Part shown: one piece after another, positions 56,385 to 63,968 of the stretch
Position numbering within the stretch: the first letter of the stretch is position 1
How the letters are laid out: each line of letters opens with the position of its first letter
Assembly: GCA_017436955.1 (NCBI GenBank)
Contig: JAFSCD010000001.1
Span: forward strand, 62,001 to 126,000
Direction: 5' to 3'
Length of the DNA: 64,000 bases
DNA from: Oscillospiraceae bacterium
GTDB lineage: Bacteria > Bacillota > Clostridia > Oscillospirales > Oscillospiraceae
The notes under the pieces: model-generated
What the model was told of the DNA's origin: nothing
The model's database searches: none
The model's input: the letters and a program-made list of their open reading frames with translations, nothing else
Position numbers and translations under genes: made by a program

Positions 56385-57116
56385 TCAGATCACTCCTTTG
56401 AGGATAAGCTGCTTGATGGCAACGAGCAGCAGCATGTGCAGCGGATAGAACAGATAAAACGCGTACTTGAGGATGGGGTGCCGGATAAAGCCACGCTTAC
56501 CGTTGTACATATTGATGGGGATGAAGGCTGCCACGGCGAAGATGCCACCGGAGAACAGCGGATAGCCGGCCAGCGCCTGCACAATGGGGTGACCGCGCAG
56601 CACATACAGCAGCAGGATGATCACCATACCGGCGGTGCCGTAATCCGCCTTCAGCACCGTGGAAGCGCCCAGCGCAACCAGCAGCAGGAGCGCCTTCAGG
56701 AGGTTGCTCTTGATATTGCGGTAGAAATAGATGGACAGCGCACCCAAAAACAGGGTGAAAAATACATTCTGGTAATCTGCGCACAGAAGCGCGCCGCGTA
56801 CCATCAGGTTGAAGGGGATCTCGGAGAGAATGGCAAATGCCAGCAGCCGGGCGAGATACCGGATGGGATTTCGGGTGTGACGCAGACCTTCACCGATGAG
56901 GAAGCAGTAGATGGGGAAGGCGAGCCTGCCGATCTTGCGCAGGATGAAATAGATGGTAACGGTCTCGCCCAGGGCGGTAAACAGCGGCTGCCGGAAAATG
57001 GGGAAGGCGTAAAATACGTAGCCGGTGTGGTCGATCAGCATCGTAATGACGGCAATCAGCTTCAGCACGCTGCCGCTTAAAACGCGGTGTTTCTTTGTTA
57101 AGCAGGTTTCAGACAT
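56385..57116 (-). CDS. TraX-family membrane protein
   Basis: 243 residues with about seven helices. LKLIAVITMLIDHTGYVF near the start, with the conserved D-H pair, GRLAFPIYCFLIGEGLRHT near 77-95 and YGTAGMVIILLLY are TraX marks. TraX acetylates pilin on the F plasmid; chromosomal homologues probably acylate surface structures. GGGGTGAAAACC precedes the ATG at 57116. Its stop is fused to the start of the ADP-ribosylglycohydrolase gene (TGATTG). Confidence 0.85.
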   Translation of the reverse strand: MSETCLTKKHRVLSGSVLKLIAVITMLIDHTGYVFYAFPIFRQPLFTALGETVTIYFILRKIGRLAFPIYCFLIGEGLRHTRNPIRYLARLLAFAILSEIPFNLMVRGALLCADYQNVFFTLFLGALSIYFYRNIKSNLLKALLLLVALGASTVLKADYGTAGMVIILLLYVLRGHPIVQALAGYPLFSGGIFAVAAFIPINMYNGKRGFIRHPILKYAFYLFYPLHMLLLVAIKQLILKGVI

Positions 57117-57187
57117 GGTTTTCACCCCAAATGTCAAAGTATCTCTGGCTTCATTATAGCACACCCGGCAAAAAAAGTAAATCCAAT

Positions 57188-57224
57188 AGAAACAGCGCAG
57201 GGGAATCCCTGCGCTGTTTGTGAA
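57188..57224 (-). terminator. Terminator of the zinc-ribbon gene
   Basis: AAACAGCGCAGGG, GAAT-type loop, CCCTGCGCTGTTT. It separates the zinc-ribbon gene from TraX on the minus strand. Confidence 0.88.
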
Positions 57225-57237
57225 TGTGAGATGCTGA

Positions 57238-57753
57238 TTAGAGGGTATCTTTTAATTCTTGATTCAATGCTTTTGTACAAGATTGACTAATCAAAAGAAA
57301 AACGATGTAAACGGCAAAAATCAGGACGGCCATACCATATTCGCCACCGAAGATGGCAGCCGGTGCTAAAAGGATCAGCAACGGATACATAGAAAAATAT
57401 GAAAAACCGATTGCTTTCTTGAGCTTTCGTTTTAGGGATTCGTACATAGCAATTTCATTGGGATTACTGGTAGTGATTCGAGGAATATCAATACTCTTTG
57501 CTTTTGTCCAGACGACAAGAGAGAAAATAAGTCCAATGCCGAGAAACAGAACAAGGGAAACGATGCTTAAGGAGTAGAGGCTATTTACCTTTTCCTCAAA
57601 TGCTTTCAATGCGATGTAATCTTCAGAATAAGTACTGGTTTGGGTGGGCTTGTGGGAAGTATCCGTTGTGTGATAGTTGGCGGTAGCACAACCACAAGTG
57701 GGGCAGATAATTGCTTCGTCAGCGATTTGTTTTCCGCATTTAGAACAAAACAT
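57238..57753 (-). CDS. Zinc-ribbon membrane protein, unknown function
   Basis: 171 residues. The N-terminus MFCSKCGKQIADEAIICPTCG is a zinc ribbon (CxxC...CxxC at residues 3, 6, 17 and 20), then a T/S-rich linker and three or four helices (about 63-85, 118-135, 140-160). Such proteins are common and uncharacterised in Firmicutes. AAGGAGAAGAATA precedes the ATG. AT-rich, 11 bases after the lipoprotein gene, so co-transcribed with it. Confidence 0.75.
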   Translation of the reverse strand: MFCSKCGKQIADEAIICPTCGCATANYHTTDTSHKPTQTSTYSEDYIALKAFEEKVNSLYSLSIVSLVLFLGIGLIFSLVVWTKAKSIDIPRITTSNPNEIAMYESLKRKLKKAIGFSYFSMYPLLILLAPAAIFGGEYGMAVLIFAVYIVFLLISQSCTKALNQELKDTL

Positions 57754-57764
57754 TATTCTTCTCC

Positions 57765-58163
57765 TTATTCATAAGAAAGTCCTGTAACCGTACCGGCCTG
57801 AATGAACAACTTTCGAACAGTACCATCCGTTTTTACTTCTGCAACATAAGAAAAAGCAAAAGTGCCACGCTGGGTTTGATTGGCGTCGGTATATCCGGTG
57901 ACAGATCCGTGTACGACAACTGTCCAGGTGTCGCCATTCAGTGTGGCATAAGAAGATGATGCGAATTTTTCGGAATTGTTGACAGTGTAGTATAACCCCA
58001 ATTCATTGGCAATAGCGCTCCATTCATCTTTTTCTTTGATGTAGTTCTGCAGATGGGCAATGGCAGCGCTCTCTGTTTGAATGTTGGTTCCACCGCAAGC
58101 AAGCAGACCCGAGCAAATTGCCAGGAGCAAAATAATGGTTAGAGCTATCTTAACAGTTTTCAT
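57765..58163 (-). CDS. Small lipoprotein, unknown function
   Basis: 132 residues. Signal peptide with lipobox SGLLACGG (Cys23), so it is lipidated by Lgt and cleaved by LspA, both encoded in this window. The mature part is about 110 residues with a beta-rich C-terminal half (TWTVVVHGSVTGYTDANQTQ...). AAAGGAGGGACAC precedes the ATG. It is divergent from the XRE regulator and shares the operator region with it. Confidence 0.75.
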   Translation of the reverse strand: MKTVKIALTIILLLAICSGLLACGGTNIQTESAAIAHLQNYIKEKDEWSAIANELGLYYTVNNSEKFASSSYATLNGDTWTVVVHGSVTGYTDANQTQRGTFAFSYVAEVKTDGTVRKLFIQAGTVTGLSYE

Positions 58164-58186
58164 TTTTGTGTCCCTCCTTTAGTTTA

Positions 58187-58227
58187 TGTAACAAACTGTT
58201 ACATAAACAATGTAACATAATGTTACA
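58187..58227. promoter_or_regulatory. Two identical-arm operators between lipoprotein and XRE genes
   Basis: TGTAACAAACTGTTACA (58187-58203) and TGTAACATAATGTTACA (58211-58227): perfect TGTAAC-N5-GTTACA palindromes with centres 24 bp apart. They overlap a likely TTGTAA/17/TATGTA promoter for the lipoprotein (minus) and a TACAAT at 58224-58229 for the XRE gene (plus). Probable binding sites of the XRE protein. Confidence 0.8.
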
Positions 58228-58248
58228 ATAAAAGCAAGGGGTGATTTG

Positions 58249-58452
58249 ATGATAGGCTTGAAAAATATACGAAAAAAGCGGAATTTGAACCAGCAGAAGG
58301 TAGCTATGGACTTGAACATATCCCGTGAAGCCTTGTCCTACTACGAAAATGGCAAGCGTGAGCCGTCCTTGGCACTGCTGGTGGAAATGTCCCAGTATTT
58401 CAATGTTTCTATTAACTATCTGATCACCGGCGAAGAATTCGTAAAAAGATGA
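58249..58452 (+). CDS. XRE-family helix-turn-helix regulator
   Basis: 67 residues, only a DNA-binding domain: LKNIRKKRNLNQQKVAMDLNISREALSYYENGKREP (about 4-39) is the Cro/C1 helix-turn-helix, followed by the LVEMSQYFNVSINYLITGE end common to SinR-like minimal regulators. AAGGGGTGATTTG precedes the ATG at 58249. It probably represses itself and the divergent lipoprotein/zinc-ribbon genes through the paired TGTAAC-N5-GTTACA sites. Confidence 0.87.
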   Translation: MIGLKNIRKKRNLNQQKVAMDLNISREALSYYENGKREPSLALLVEMSQYFNVSINYLITGEEFVKR

Positions 58453-58487
58453 ACCTATCCTTTTGAAAGGGGATAGGTTCGTTTTTA
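58449..58487 (+). terminator. Terminator of the XRE gene
   Basis: GAACCTATCC, TTTTGAAAG loop, GGATAGGTTC, then GTTTTTAT. Confidence 0.87.
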
Positions 58488-58543
58488 TATGCCGCGGTAC
58501 GTTTTTTGTGTTTTTCACACGAACGGCGCAATTTGAAATATTA

Positions 58544-58662
58544 TGTAGGGGACGATTGATGCACATCGTCCCGTTTGGCGCGGTTATCAGGCGGATGTGG
58601 GCATCCGCCCCTACGATAACCCTTCGGTGCGTCCGTAGGGGCGATTCACGAATCGCCCGTGG
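58544..58662. repeat. GTAGGGGCG-type hairpin repeat cluster
   Basis: Three hairpins in a row: GGGACGAT/ATCGTCCC, GGCGGATG-tggg-CATCCGCC and GGGCGATTC-ac-GAATCGCCC, bounded by TGTAGGGGA, CCCCTACG and CGTAGGGGC. Confidence 0.7.
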
Positions 58663-58673
58663 GGCTGCGAATC

Positions 58674-58702
58674 TTGACAGTTTTTTGGGTGCGTGGTACA
58701 AT
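58674..58702 (+). promoter_or_regulatory. Promoter of the acyltransferase gene
   Basis: TTGACA (58674-58679), 17 bp, TACAAT (58697-58702). Confidence 0.85.
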
Positions 58703-58734
58703 TTTGTTAGAATTGTGGGCAAGGAGGATACATA

Positions 58735-59904
58735 ATGAATCCCAATCGAAAGCTGACGCATTTGGAAGGAATGCGTGCGCTGATGGCGCTGAACGTGTTG
58801 CTGTGCCATTTTGTATGCGTGTATTACCCGCAGATGTATTTTACAGGAGAGCAATATTCCGGTGCGCTGACAATGTTTGCCACAACGCCGCTCTCGGCGC
58901 TGGTAAACGGTAATATTGCCGTGGTATTCTTTTTTGCGCTGACGGGCTTTCTGGTGGGCAGAAGCGTGTTTTTGAAGGGGGATGGTTTCCGGGTGTTGCC
59001 CGGCAAGTCCATTAACCGCTATCTGCGATTGCTGCCCACGGTTGCCGTTGCCACGATTTTCACATTCCTGGCGATGAAGCTGGGGCTGATGAATCACCTG
59101 AAGCTTACAAATGAAAATATCAACACGGAATTTTTGTCCGGATATTGCAATTTTGACCCCACCATTGGCAATCTGCTCCTGAATATGTTTGTTGCACCGT
59201 TTGTGCGCAAGAGCCAATATATCGGCCCATTCTGGACCATTAAGTATGAATTCTTCGGGTACATCCTGGTGCTGGCAGTTGCCATTTTGCTGCGCAAGTC
59301 CAAGTGGAGAAGATTTGGGTATTTACTTGTGACAGCGCTGCTGGGCGTTATTCGGGGAGATGCCTATTTCCCCATCTTTGTCTTCGGCCTGATTGTGGCG
59401 GATCTGGAGTTCAATGAAAATCCCACCGTCTGCGGGAAACTGTACAGCAAGCTGCTGACAAATAAAGTCTTTATTACGGTGTGCTTCTTCGCGGCGACCT
59501 ATTTTGCCTGCTGCCCCATCTACGGAAATTCTCCGCTGTACGCATTTTTACTGAAGATACCCCTGCTGGGTTCCACACTGCTGCGCGGCTTCGGTATGGC
59601 GCTGTTTATCTGGGTCAGCCTGAAATCCCGGATCATTCAAAAGATTCTTTCCTGGAAGCCGCTGGTGTTCCTGGGTGAAATGTCCTTTGAGACCTATGCC
59701 ATTCACTGGCCTCTGATGCTGATATGCGAGGCGGGACTATTCCTGGTGGTGGAGAAGTGCCTGCCGTATGATGCGGCGGCATTGCTGGCATTTGCGGTAA
59801 CGCTGGTCGTGATTTACGGCTGCTCTTGGCTGTTCAGCCTGCTGACAAAGCGAATCAATGCAGGTATTTCCACCCTTCAAAACAAGCTGCTTTCCAAGAA
59901 GTAA
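58735..59904 (+). CDS. Acyltransferase family 3 membrane protein (OafA-like)
   Basis: 389 residues with about ten helices. LTHLEGMRALMALNVLLCHF (about 7-26, catalytic-type E/R/H pattern), FFALTGFLVGRSVF near 63-76, GPFWTIKYEFFGY near 163-175 and FETYAIHWPLML near 320-331 are typical. It transfers acetyl or other acyl groups to surface glycans. AAGGAGGATACATA precedes the ATG. Transcribed alone between its promoter and a bidirectional terminator. Confidence 0.87.
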   Translation: MNPNRKLTHLEGMRALMALNVLLCHFVCVYYPQMYFTGEQYSGALTMFATTPLSALVNGNIAVVFFFALTGFLVGRSVFLKGDGFRVLPGKSINRYLRLLPTVAVATIFTFLAMKLGLMNHLKLTNENINTEFLSGYCNFDPTIGNLLLNMFVAPFVRKSQYIGPFWTIKYEFFGYILVLAVAILLRKSKWRRFGYLLVTALLGVIRGDAYFPIFVFGLIVADLEFNENPTVCGKLYSKLLTNKVFITVCFFAATYFACCPIYGNSPLYAFLLKIPLLGSTLLRGFGMALFIWVSLKSRIIQKILSWKPLVFLGEMSFETYAIHWPLMLICEAGLFLVVEKCLPYDAAALLAFAVTLVVIYGCSWLFSLLTKRINAGISTLQNKLLSKK

Positions 59905-59924
59905 GTGAATTTTTTCAATACATA

Positions 59925-59957
59925 GCAAAAGCGAGGTGAAATTTCACCTCGCTTTTT
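59925..59957. terminator. Bidirectional terminator, GCGAGGTG type
   Basis: AAAAGCGAGGTGAAATTTCACCTCGC run of paired bases with A and T tracts on both sides, between convergent genes (stem GCGAGGTGAAA/TTTCACCTCGC). Confidence 0.88.
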
Positions 59958-59976
59958 TGCAGCGCGTATTTCGTTT

Positions 59977-60612
59977 TTACAGTATGGCGCAAATGAACAG
60001 CAGGATGGCCAGCACGACAAACAGAATGATGAGATAATTATTGGAACGGCTACGGGTCTTCTTCAAATTTTTCTTCAAGTTCTCGCCTACTGCATCCAGC
60101 GTGGGAAGGAGCTTTTGGTGCGTGGCCAAAACATACTGACAGTGGCCTTTGATTTTCTCTGCATCGTAAGGACCGCCGTGGGCGTTTGCCTGGAAAAAGG
60201 TATTGATATACAGCAGCAAATCCGTAATATCTATACTCATGTCCAAAATGAGGATGGACATTGCTTTTCCTTCTGCCTTGAGGCAATCAAAGCTGCTGAT
60301 GCTTTGCTTGGAAAGCTTTTGGATGGTAGTGAAAACGGAAGGAGAGATATGATGCGCACGGACAAACGCGGTTAATTCCGCATCGGTGCAGCACGTAACG
60401 TTCCTTGAAAAGGATTTTACGTTGTCAGCGGCGTATTGCAGCTGCTGCTTTACCAGCAGGAAATCCGAATAGATGTCCATGGACACCTCGGCTCTTTTGT
60501 CCTTTCCGCGGTTATAAAGTTCGATAGCGGCAAGAATGACGGTCAGTATTGCAGCAACCGCACTTACCAGCTCTGCAAAATCCGCCAGGGTTTCGATATT
60601 GAAAATATCCAT
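59977..60612 (-). CDS. Membrane protein of unknown function with central helical domain
   Basis: 211 residues. A helix near 14-33, a long soluble helical region (about 36-185) and a C-terminal membrane helix (about 192-210). No family recognised. GAGGAGAAGAA precedes the ATG, 10 bases after the ABC transporter gene, so it is the last gene of that operon and may be a partner of the transporter. Confidence 0.65.
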   Translation of the reverse strand: MDIFNIETLADFAELVSAVAAILTVILAAIELYNRGKDKRAEVSMDIYSDFLLVKQQLQYAADNVKSFSRNVTCCTDAELTAFVRAHHISPSVFTTIQKLSKQSISSFDCLKAEGKAMSILILDMSIDITDLLLYINTFFQANAHGGPYDAEKIKGHCQYVLATHQKLLPTLDAVGENLKKNLKKTRSRSNNYLIILFVVLAILLFICAIL

Positions 60613-60622
60613 TTCTTCTCCT

Positions 60623-62323
60623 CTATTTTTCGGTATAACCGAATTTGATCTCGCAAATTCTTCTGAAATAGGGGCTGCTTTCCAGCAGCTCCCGATAGGT
60701 GCCGGCTGCCTCCAGCCGACCGGCGTTCATCACCAGTATCTCGTCGTAGCATTCGATCAGCTTTCCGGAGAAATTGTGGGAAATGAAGATGACCGTCTTA
60801 TCCTCCAGCCCCAATGCGGATTTTTCCACATCGTAAGCGGTTTCGATATCCAAGGTGGAAACTACCTCGTCGAAGATCAGAATCGGCGCCGATTTCAAAA
60901 GTGCCCGGGCAATTTCAATCCGCCGCTGCTCGCCGCTGGAGATGTTCTGTCCTTCGTCGTTCAGCTCTTTGGATAGATCCAGCTCTATGTGGGAGTCGGC
61001 GACGGCCTGATCCAGCTCGGCTGCGTCGCAGCTGCGGAACAGAAGGATATTATCCCGCACCGAGCCGGAAAGGATGGTAACGTGCTCGTTTAAGTAAGAA
61101 ACGGTGCGGCTGAGTTCTTCGTTGGTGAAATCCAGAACGTTTTTTCCACCGATGGTGACATCACCGGAGCAGGAACGGTGCCATTTTTTCAGGGTCTTGA
61201 AGATGGAACTTTTGCCGGCGCCGTTTTGACCCACGATCAGGTATTTCTTTCCACTTTCAAAGGTGAAGGTGAAATCGTCAATGATGGTAACATCCCCCAC
61301 AGTAAGGTGCAGATTCCGGAAGGCGATCTCGTTGCCGTGCTGCGCCGCAGGCGGTTGTTCCTGCCCCTTAACCGGCTGCTGGGCAGAGGAATATTCGCTG
61401 ACCAGATTTTCCAGTTTTTGAATAATGTTCTTCACTGAGCGGATGGAATTGATGTTGATAATGATATTTTGGATGGGCAACGCCAGATCGCTGGCGAAGG
61501 ATTGGGCGGCAATCACCGTTCCGATCAAAATCTCTCCACGGATCACCAGCATAATGCCCAGACCAACGCCGATAAACTGCATAAACCAGGCGGAAAGCTG
61601 ACCGATGCTGTTGGCCAGGGTGATGGCGCAATCGGCGTCAAATTTGGCGTCCTCGGTTTCGTTGTTCAGCCTGGCGAAAATATCGCCGACAGAATTTTCG
61701 ACCGAATAATTTTTGATGGTGGGGTAGGCAACAAGATACTCCTTCAGCCGCTGGGTGAATTTGCCGATCTTCCTGGTATACTCCAGATTTTTGCTGTTGA
61801 GCAGCCTGGAAAAGAAAATGGGGATCAGCATGGTGGAAAAGCCGAAGAGAATGATGGCCGCCGCCAGCTTCGCATTCAGCGCAACGAAGGACCAACCCAG
61901 AATGACGATGGAGAATATGCCGGAGATTAACCCCATAATTTGGTTGAAAAACCGCTGTTCCAAAAGCAAAATGTCATTGGTGAACATGGAAATGAACTCG
62001 CCGCTGGAGCCGCTGGCAGAAAGATTGGCGGTGTTTACGGAAAGGAGCTTGACGAACATCTGATGCTTGACGTCACTTTTCATGTTGCAGATATAGCGGT
62101 CACGCAGGATCAGCATAGTGTGCGTAACCAATCGCTTGGTCATCCACAGCAGAAAGCCTCCCGTTAAAAGCCGGAAAATGAAAACCGCATCAGCACCTAC
62201 CGTAGCGGAGTTAAACAGCCGCTGCAGCCAGAAATTCAGCGCGGAATTGATGGTAGGCTCGGCGATCATTAAGCCAATAATGGCGCAAAGGTACCACTTG
62301 TATTTCAGCATTAGCTTCAGCAC
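60623..62323 (-). CDS. ABC transporter, fused membrane and ATPase domains
   Basis: 566 residues, a type I exporter half-transporter. Six helices (about 10-300), then an ATPase with Walker A VGQNGAGKSS near 365-374, signature NISSGEQRRIEIARALL near 460-476, Walker B ILIFDEVVSTLD near 481-492 (E of the FDEV) and the H-loop FISHNFS near 512. Resembles peptide or cyclic-peptide exporters. A GTG at 62323 is taken as start because GGAGGTG lies 6 bases upstream; a GTG three codons earlier would have no spacing from it. Its cargo is not known; a small membrane protein and a surface beta protein are co-encoded. Confidence 0.87.
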   Translation of the reverse strand: MLKLMLKYKWYLCAIIGLMIAEPTINSALNFWLQRLFNSATVGADAVFIFRLLTGGFLLWMTKRLVTHTMLILRDRYICNMKSDVKHQMFVKLLSVNTANLSASGSSGEFISMFTNDILLLEQRFFNQIMGLISGIFSIVILGWSFVALNAKLAAAIILFGFSTMLIPIFFSRLLNSKNLEYTRKIGKFTQRLKEYLVAYPTIKNYSVENSVGDIFARLNNETEDAKFDADCAITLANSIGQLSAWFMQFIGVGLGIMLVIRGEILIGTVIAAQSFASDLALPIQNIIININSIRSVKNIIQKLENLVSEYSSAQQPVKGQEQPPAAQHGNEIAFRNLHLTVGDVTIIDDFTFTFESGKKYLIVGQNGAGKSSIFKTLKKWHRSCSGDVTIGGKNVLDFTNEELSRTVSYLNEHVTILSGSVRDNILLFRSCDAAELDQAVADSHIELDLSKELNDEGQNISSGEQRRIEIARALLKSAPILIFDEVVSTLDIETAYDVEKSALGLEDKTVIFISHNFSGKLIECYDEILVMNAGRLEAAGTYRELLESSPYFRRICEIKFGYTEK

Positions 62324-62358
62324 GGTTTTCACCTCCGTTTCTTGGCTTCAGGATGCAC

Positions 62359-63036
62359 TTATTTTGCCAGCTCCCAAACGATGCCGGACTGTTCGATCAG
62401 GGCAAGGGTGTTTTCGGAGGTGACGTAGCATCTCATCTCCATACCCAGAGTGGGCGCTTTGAGAACGCCGTTTTCCAGTGTGAAATCTGCGGTAGCAGAG
62501 GGCTCGGTTGCGCCTGCCTTGTAATAGCTCAGCTTGCCGTCGGCAAAGGAAAGCTTTTCGCCATTGTTGAGCTGATCGCCCTTCATAGCCACGTTCCAGG
62601 AACCGGTCAGATCCTGGACGGTGACGGCCTCCGGCACAAGGGCTTCGCTGCTGTTTTTGACCAGCAGCAGGTACTTGTCGGCGCTTTCGTAAAGACGGAC
62701 GCAATGGTCGGTCTTTTTGGCGACCTTATATTCACGGGAAATGTCCGGCAGCAGAAGCTGGGAGGCTTCGTTGATGGAATAGGTGCTGGTGGCATACGGC
62801 TCGCTCTTGCCGTCGGTATACATACTGGCGGTGCCGTCCTTGAAAACCATATACTGGTTTTCGGTAAAGACGGGGGTATCGTTGGTGTAAACGGCCGCGA
62901 CGACCCAGTTTCCGGTCAGATCGGGGATGTTTACCTGCTCGTTTTCGTTCTTGCCGCCGAAAACGAAAATTAGGGATACCGTCAGTGCGGCAACCACTAC
63001 GATGGCTCCAATAATGTACAGCAAAGTTTTTTTCAT
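62359..63036 (-). CDS. Membrane-anchored lipocalin-like repeat protein
   Basis: 225 residues. One N-terminal membrane helix (about 6-25), then two similar beta-rich units: one starting IPDLTGNWVVAAV near 37 and one starting VQDLTGSWNVAMK near 140. The LTGxW start and following strands resemble lipocalin-like domains of extracytoplasmic Firmicutes proteins. A duplication within one gene is thus visible. Function unknown; possibly a binding partner of the ABC transporter downstream. AAAGGAGAGAAAATT precedes the ATG at 63036. Confidence 0.65.
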   Translation of the reverse strand: MKKTLLYIIGAIVVVAALTVSLIFVFGGKNENEQVNIPDLTGNWVVAAVYTNDTPVFTENQYMVFKDGTASMYTDGKSEPYATSTYSINEASQLLLPDISREYKVAKKTDHCVRLYESADKYLLLVKNSSEALVPEAVTVQDLTGSWNVAMKGDQLNNGEKLSFADGKLSYYKAGATEPSATADFTLENGVLKAPTLGMEMRCYVTSENTLALIEQSGIVWELAK

Positions 63037-63049
63037 AATTTTCTCTCCT

Positions 63050-63199
63050 TTAGGCAAAATACATAACCGCCAGCAAGACGGCGAACATTAGAAAACCAAC
63101 CAGCAAGATCAGCAGCGCACCGGAAAAGATCCGTTCTGCCAATGAGACAATGCGCTTCTTTTTGCCGGCTTCCTGTGCTTTGGGCTGTTGCATAAGCAT
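63050..63199 (-). CDS. Small membrane protein, 49 residues
   Basis: Reading leftward from an ATG at 63199 after AAAGGAAGCGA, a 49-residue frame begins MLMQQPKAQEAGKKKRIVSL, has a basic patch (KKKR) and a single strongly hydrophobic helix at about 27-48, and ends at TAA 63052-63050, 14 bases before the next ATG; that TAA lies in the ribosome site of the following gene. An ATG two codons later is an alternative start. It is first in the operon with the lipocalin-like, ABC transporter and helical proteins, behind a TTGAAA/TATAAT promoter. Confidence 0.65.
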   Translation of the reverse strand: MLMQQPKAQEAGKKKRIVSLAERIFSGALLILLVGFLMFAVLLAVMYFA

Positions 63200-63231
63200 T
63201 CGCTTCCTTTCTGTGATGGTTTCTTTTCGAC

Positions 63232-63260
63232 ATTATATATCAATTTTCCAAAAATTTCAA
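63232..63260 (-). promoter_or_regulatory. Promoter of the ABC transporter operon
   Basis: Minus strand: TTGAAA (63260-63255), 17 bp, TATAAT (63237-63232), 33 bases before the 49-residue gene. Confidence 0.82.
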
Positions 63261-63326
63261 CAAAATCCTATCCAAATCGGCAGCAAATGAAAAGGCGAGA
63301 TGATGGCAGGCATAAACCGGCTACTG

Positions 63327-63447
63327 GTGTCATCCTGAACGCAGTGCCGCAGGCACGAAGCCGAAGGATCTTCGCACTTGAATGCAGGGTTGCGACAACG
63401 AAACTGCGTAGATTCTTCGACTCGTTGAACTCGCTCAGAATGACACG
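63327..63447. repeat. GTGTCATCC...AGAATGACAC palindromic repeat, copy 2
   Basis: About 120 bp, bounded by GTGTCATCCTGA and CTCAGAATGACAC, with inner GAAGGATCTTCGCA and GATTCTTCGACTCG. Same family as 12053-12167. Confidence 0.75.
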
Positions 63448-63462
63448 GTTGTTAGTTGCAAA

Positions 63463-63494
63463 GAAAAAGCGAGGTGGATATCCACCTCGCTTCT
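63463..63494. terminator. Terminator, GCGAGGTG type
   Basis: AAAAGCGAGGTGGATATCCACCTCGCTTCTATTTT; stem GCGAGGTGGA/TCCACCTCGC. Third near-copy of this hairpin in the window. Confidence 0.85.
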
Positions 63495-63497
63495 ATT

Positions 63498-63968
63498 TTA
63501 TCGTATATATTGTTTGAAAATTTCTGCTGTTTCGGGAAGATCAATAATTTTGAATAAGTACTTATCGCCGTTTTTGAAAACAATGTATCTCATACCTGCG
63601 AAACCAAATCGATAACCTTTGACCTTGTGGGAATATCCAATACAAATTTCTGCGGAAGTAATATCAGAAAAAGTAAAGTGCTTTTCTTTCTTGATTCCCC
63701 AATAATAATCTACAACATATATTTCGTCGTCAATAATCTCGACATATGCGCTTTCCATATCTCTAATATGCGTGAGTATAATAGCGGTCATCAAAATGGG
63801 TATCAGAATTACTGATATGCCACCCACAATACTTTTCGCATAATAGAAACAAGCGAAAGAAAGCAAACAAAAAATGATAAACACCAAAATGCCACACAAC
63901 ATCAGTAATCCTTTGACAAGTTTACTGCCATTAGGTCTTGGTGTGCGGTCATGCGTATTTCGTTTCAC
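63498..63968 (-). CDS. Small membrane protein with PH-like domain, unknown function
   Basis: 156 residues. Two helices (about 17-43 and 48-66) are followed by a beta-rich soluble domain (about 72-150) starting ESAYVEIIDDEIYVVDYYWG. The GTG start at 63968 follows GGCGGTG at good spacing. The order two helices then PH-like domain, and high AT content, resemble the protein at 33915, but sequence identity is low by eye. The last 32 bases of the window upstream of the start hold no visible promoter. Confidence 0.65.
   Translation of the reverse strand: MKRNTHDRTPRPNGSKLVKGLLMLCGILVFIIFCLLSFACFYYAKSIVGGISVILIPILMTAIILTHIRDMESAYVEIIDDEIYVVDYYWGIKKEKHFTFSDITSAEICIGYSHKVKGYRFGFAGMRYIVFKNGDKYLFKIIDLPETAEIFKQYIR

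Noticed and set aside
63033..63233. 66-codon minus-strand frame starting at 63233
   Set aside because: Different frame from the 49-residue membrane protein, no ribosome site, and it overlaps the promoter-proximal leader; the 49-codon frame has both a ribosome site and a sensible membrane helix.
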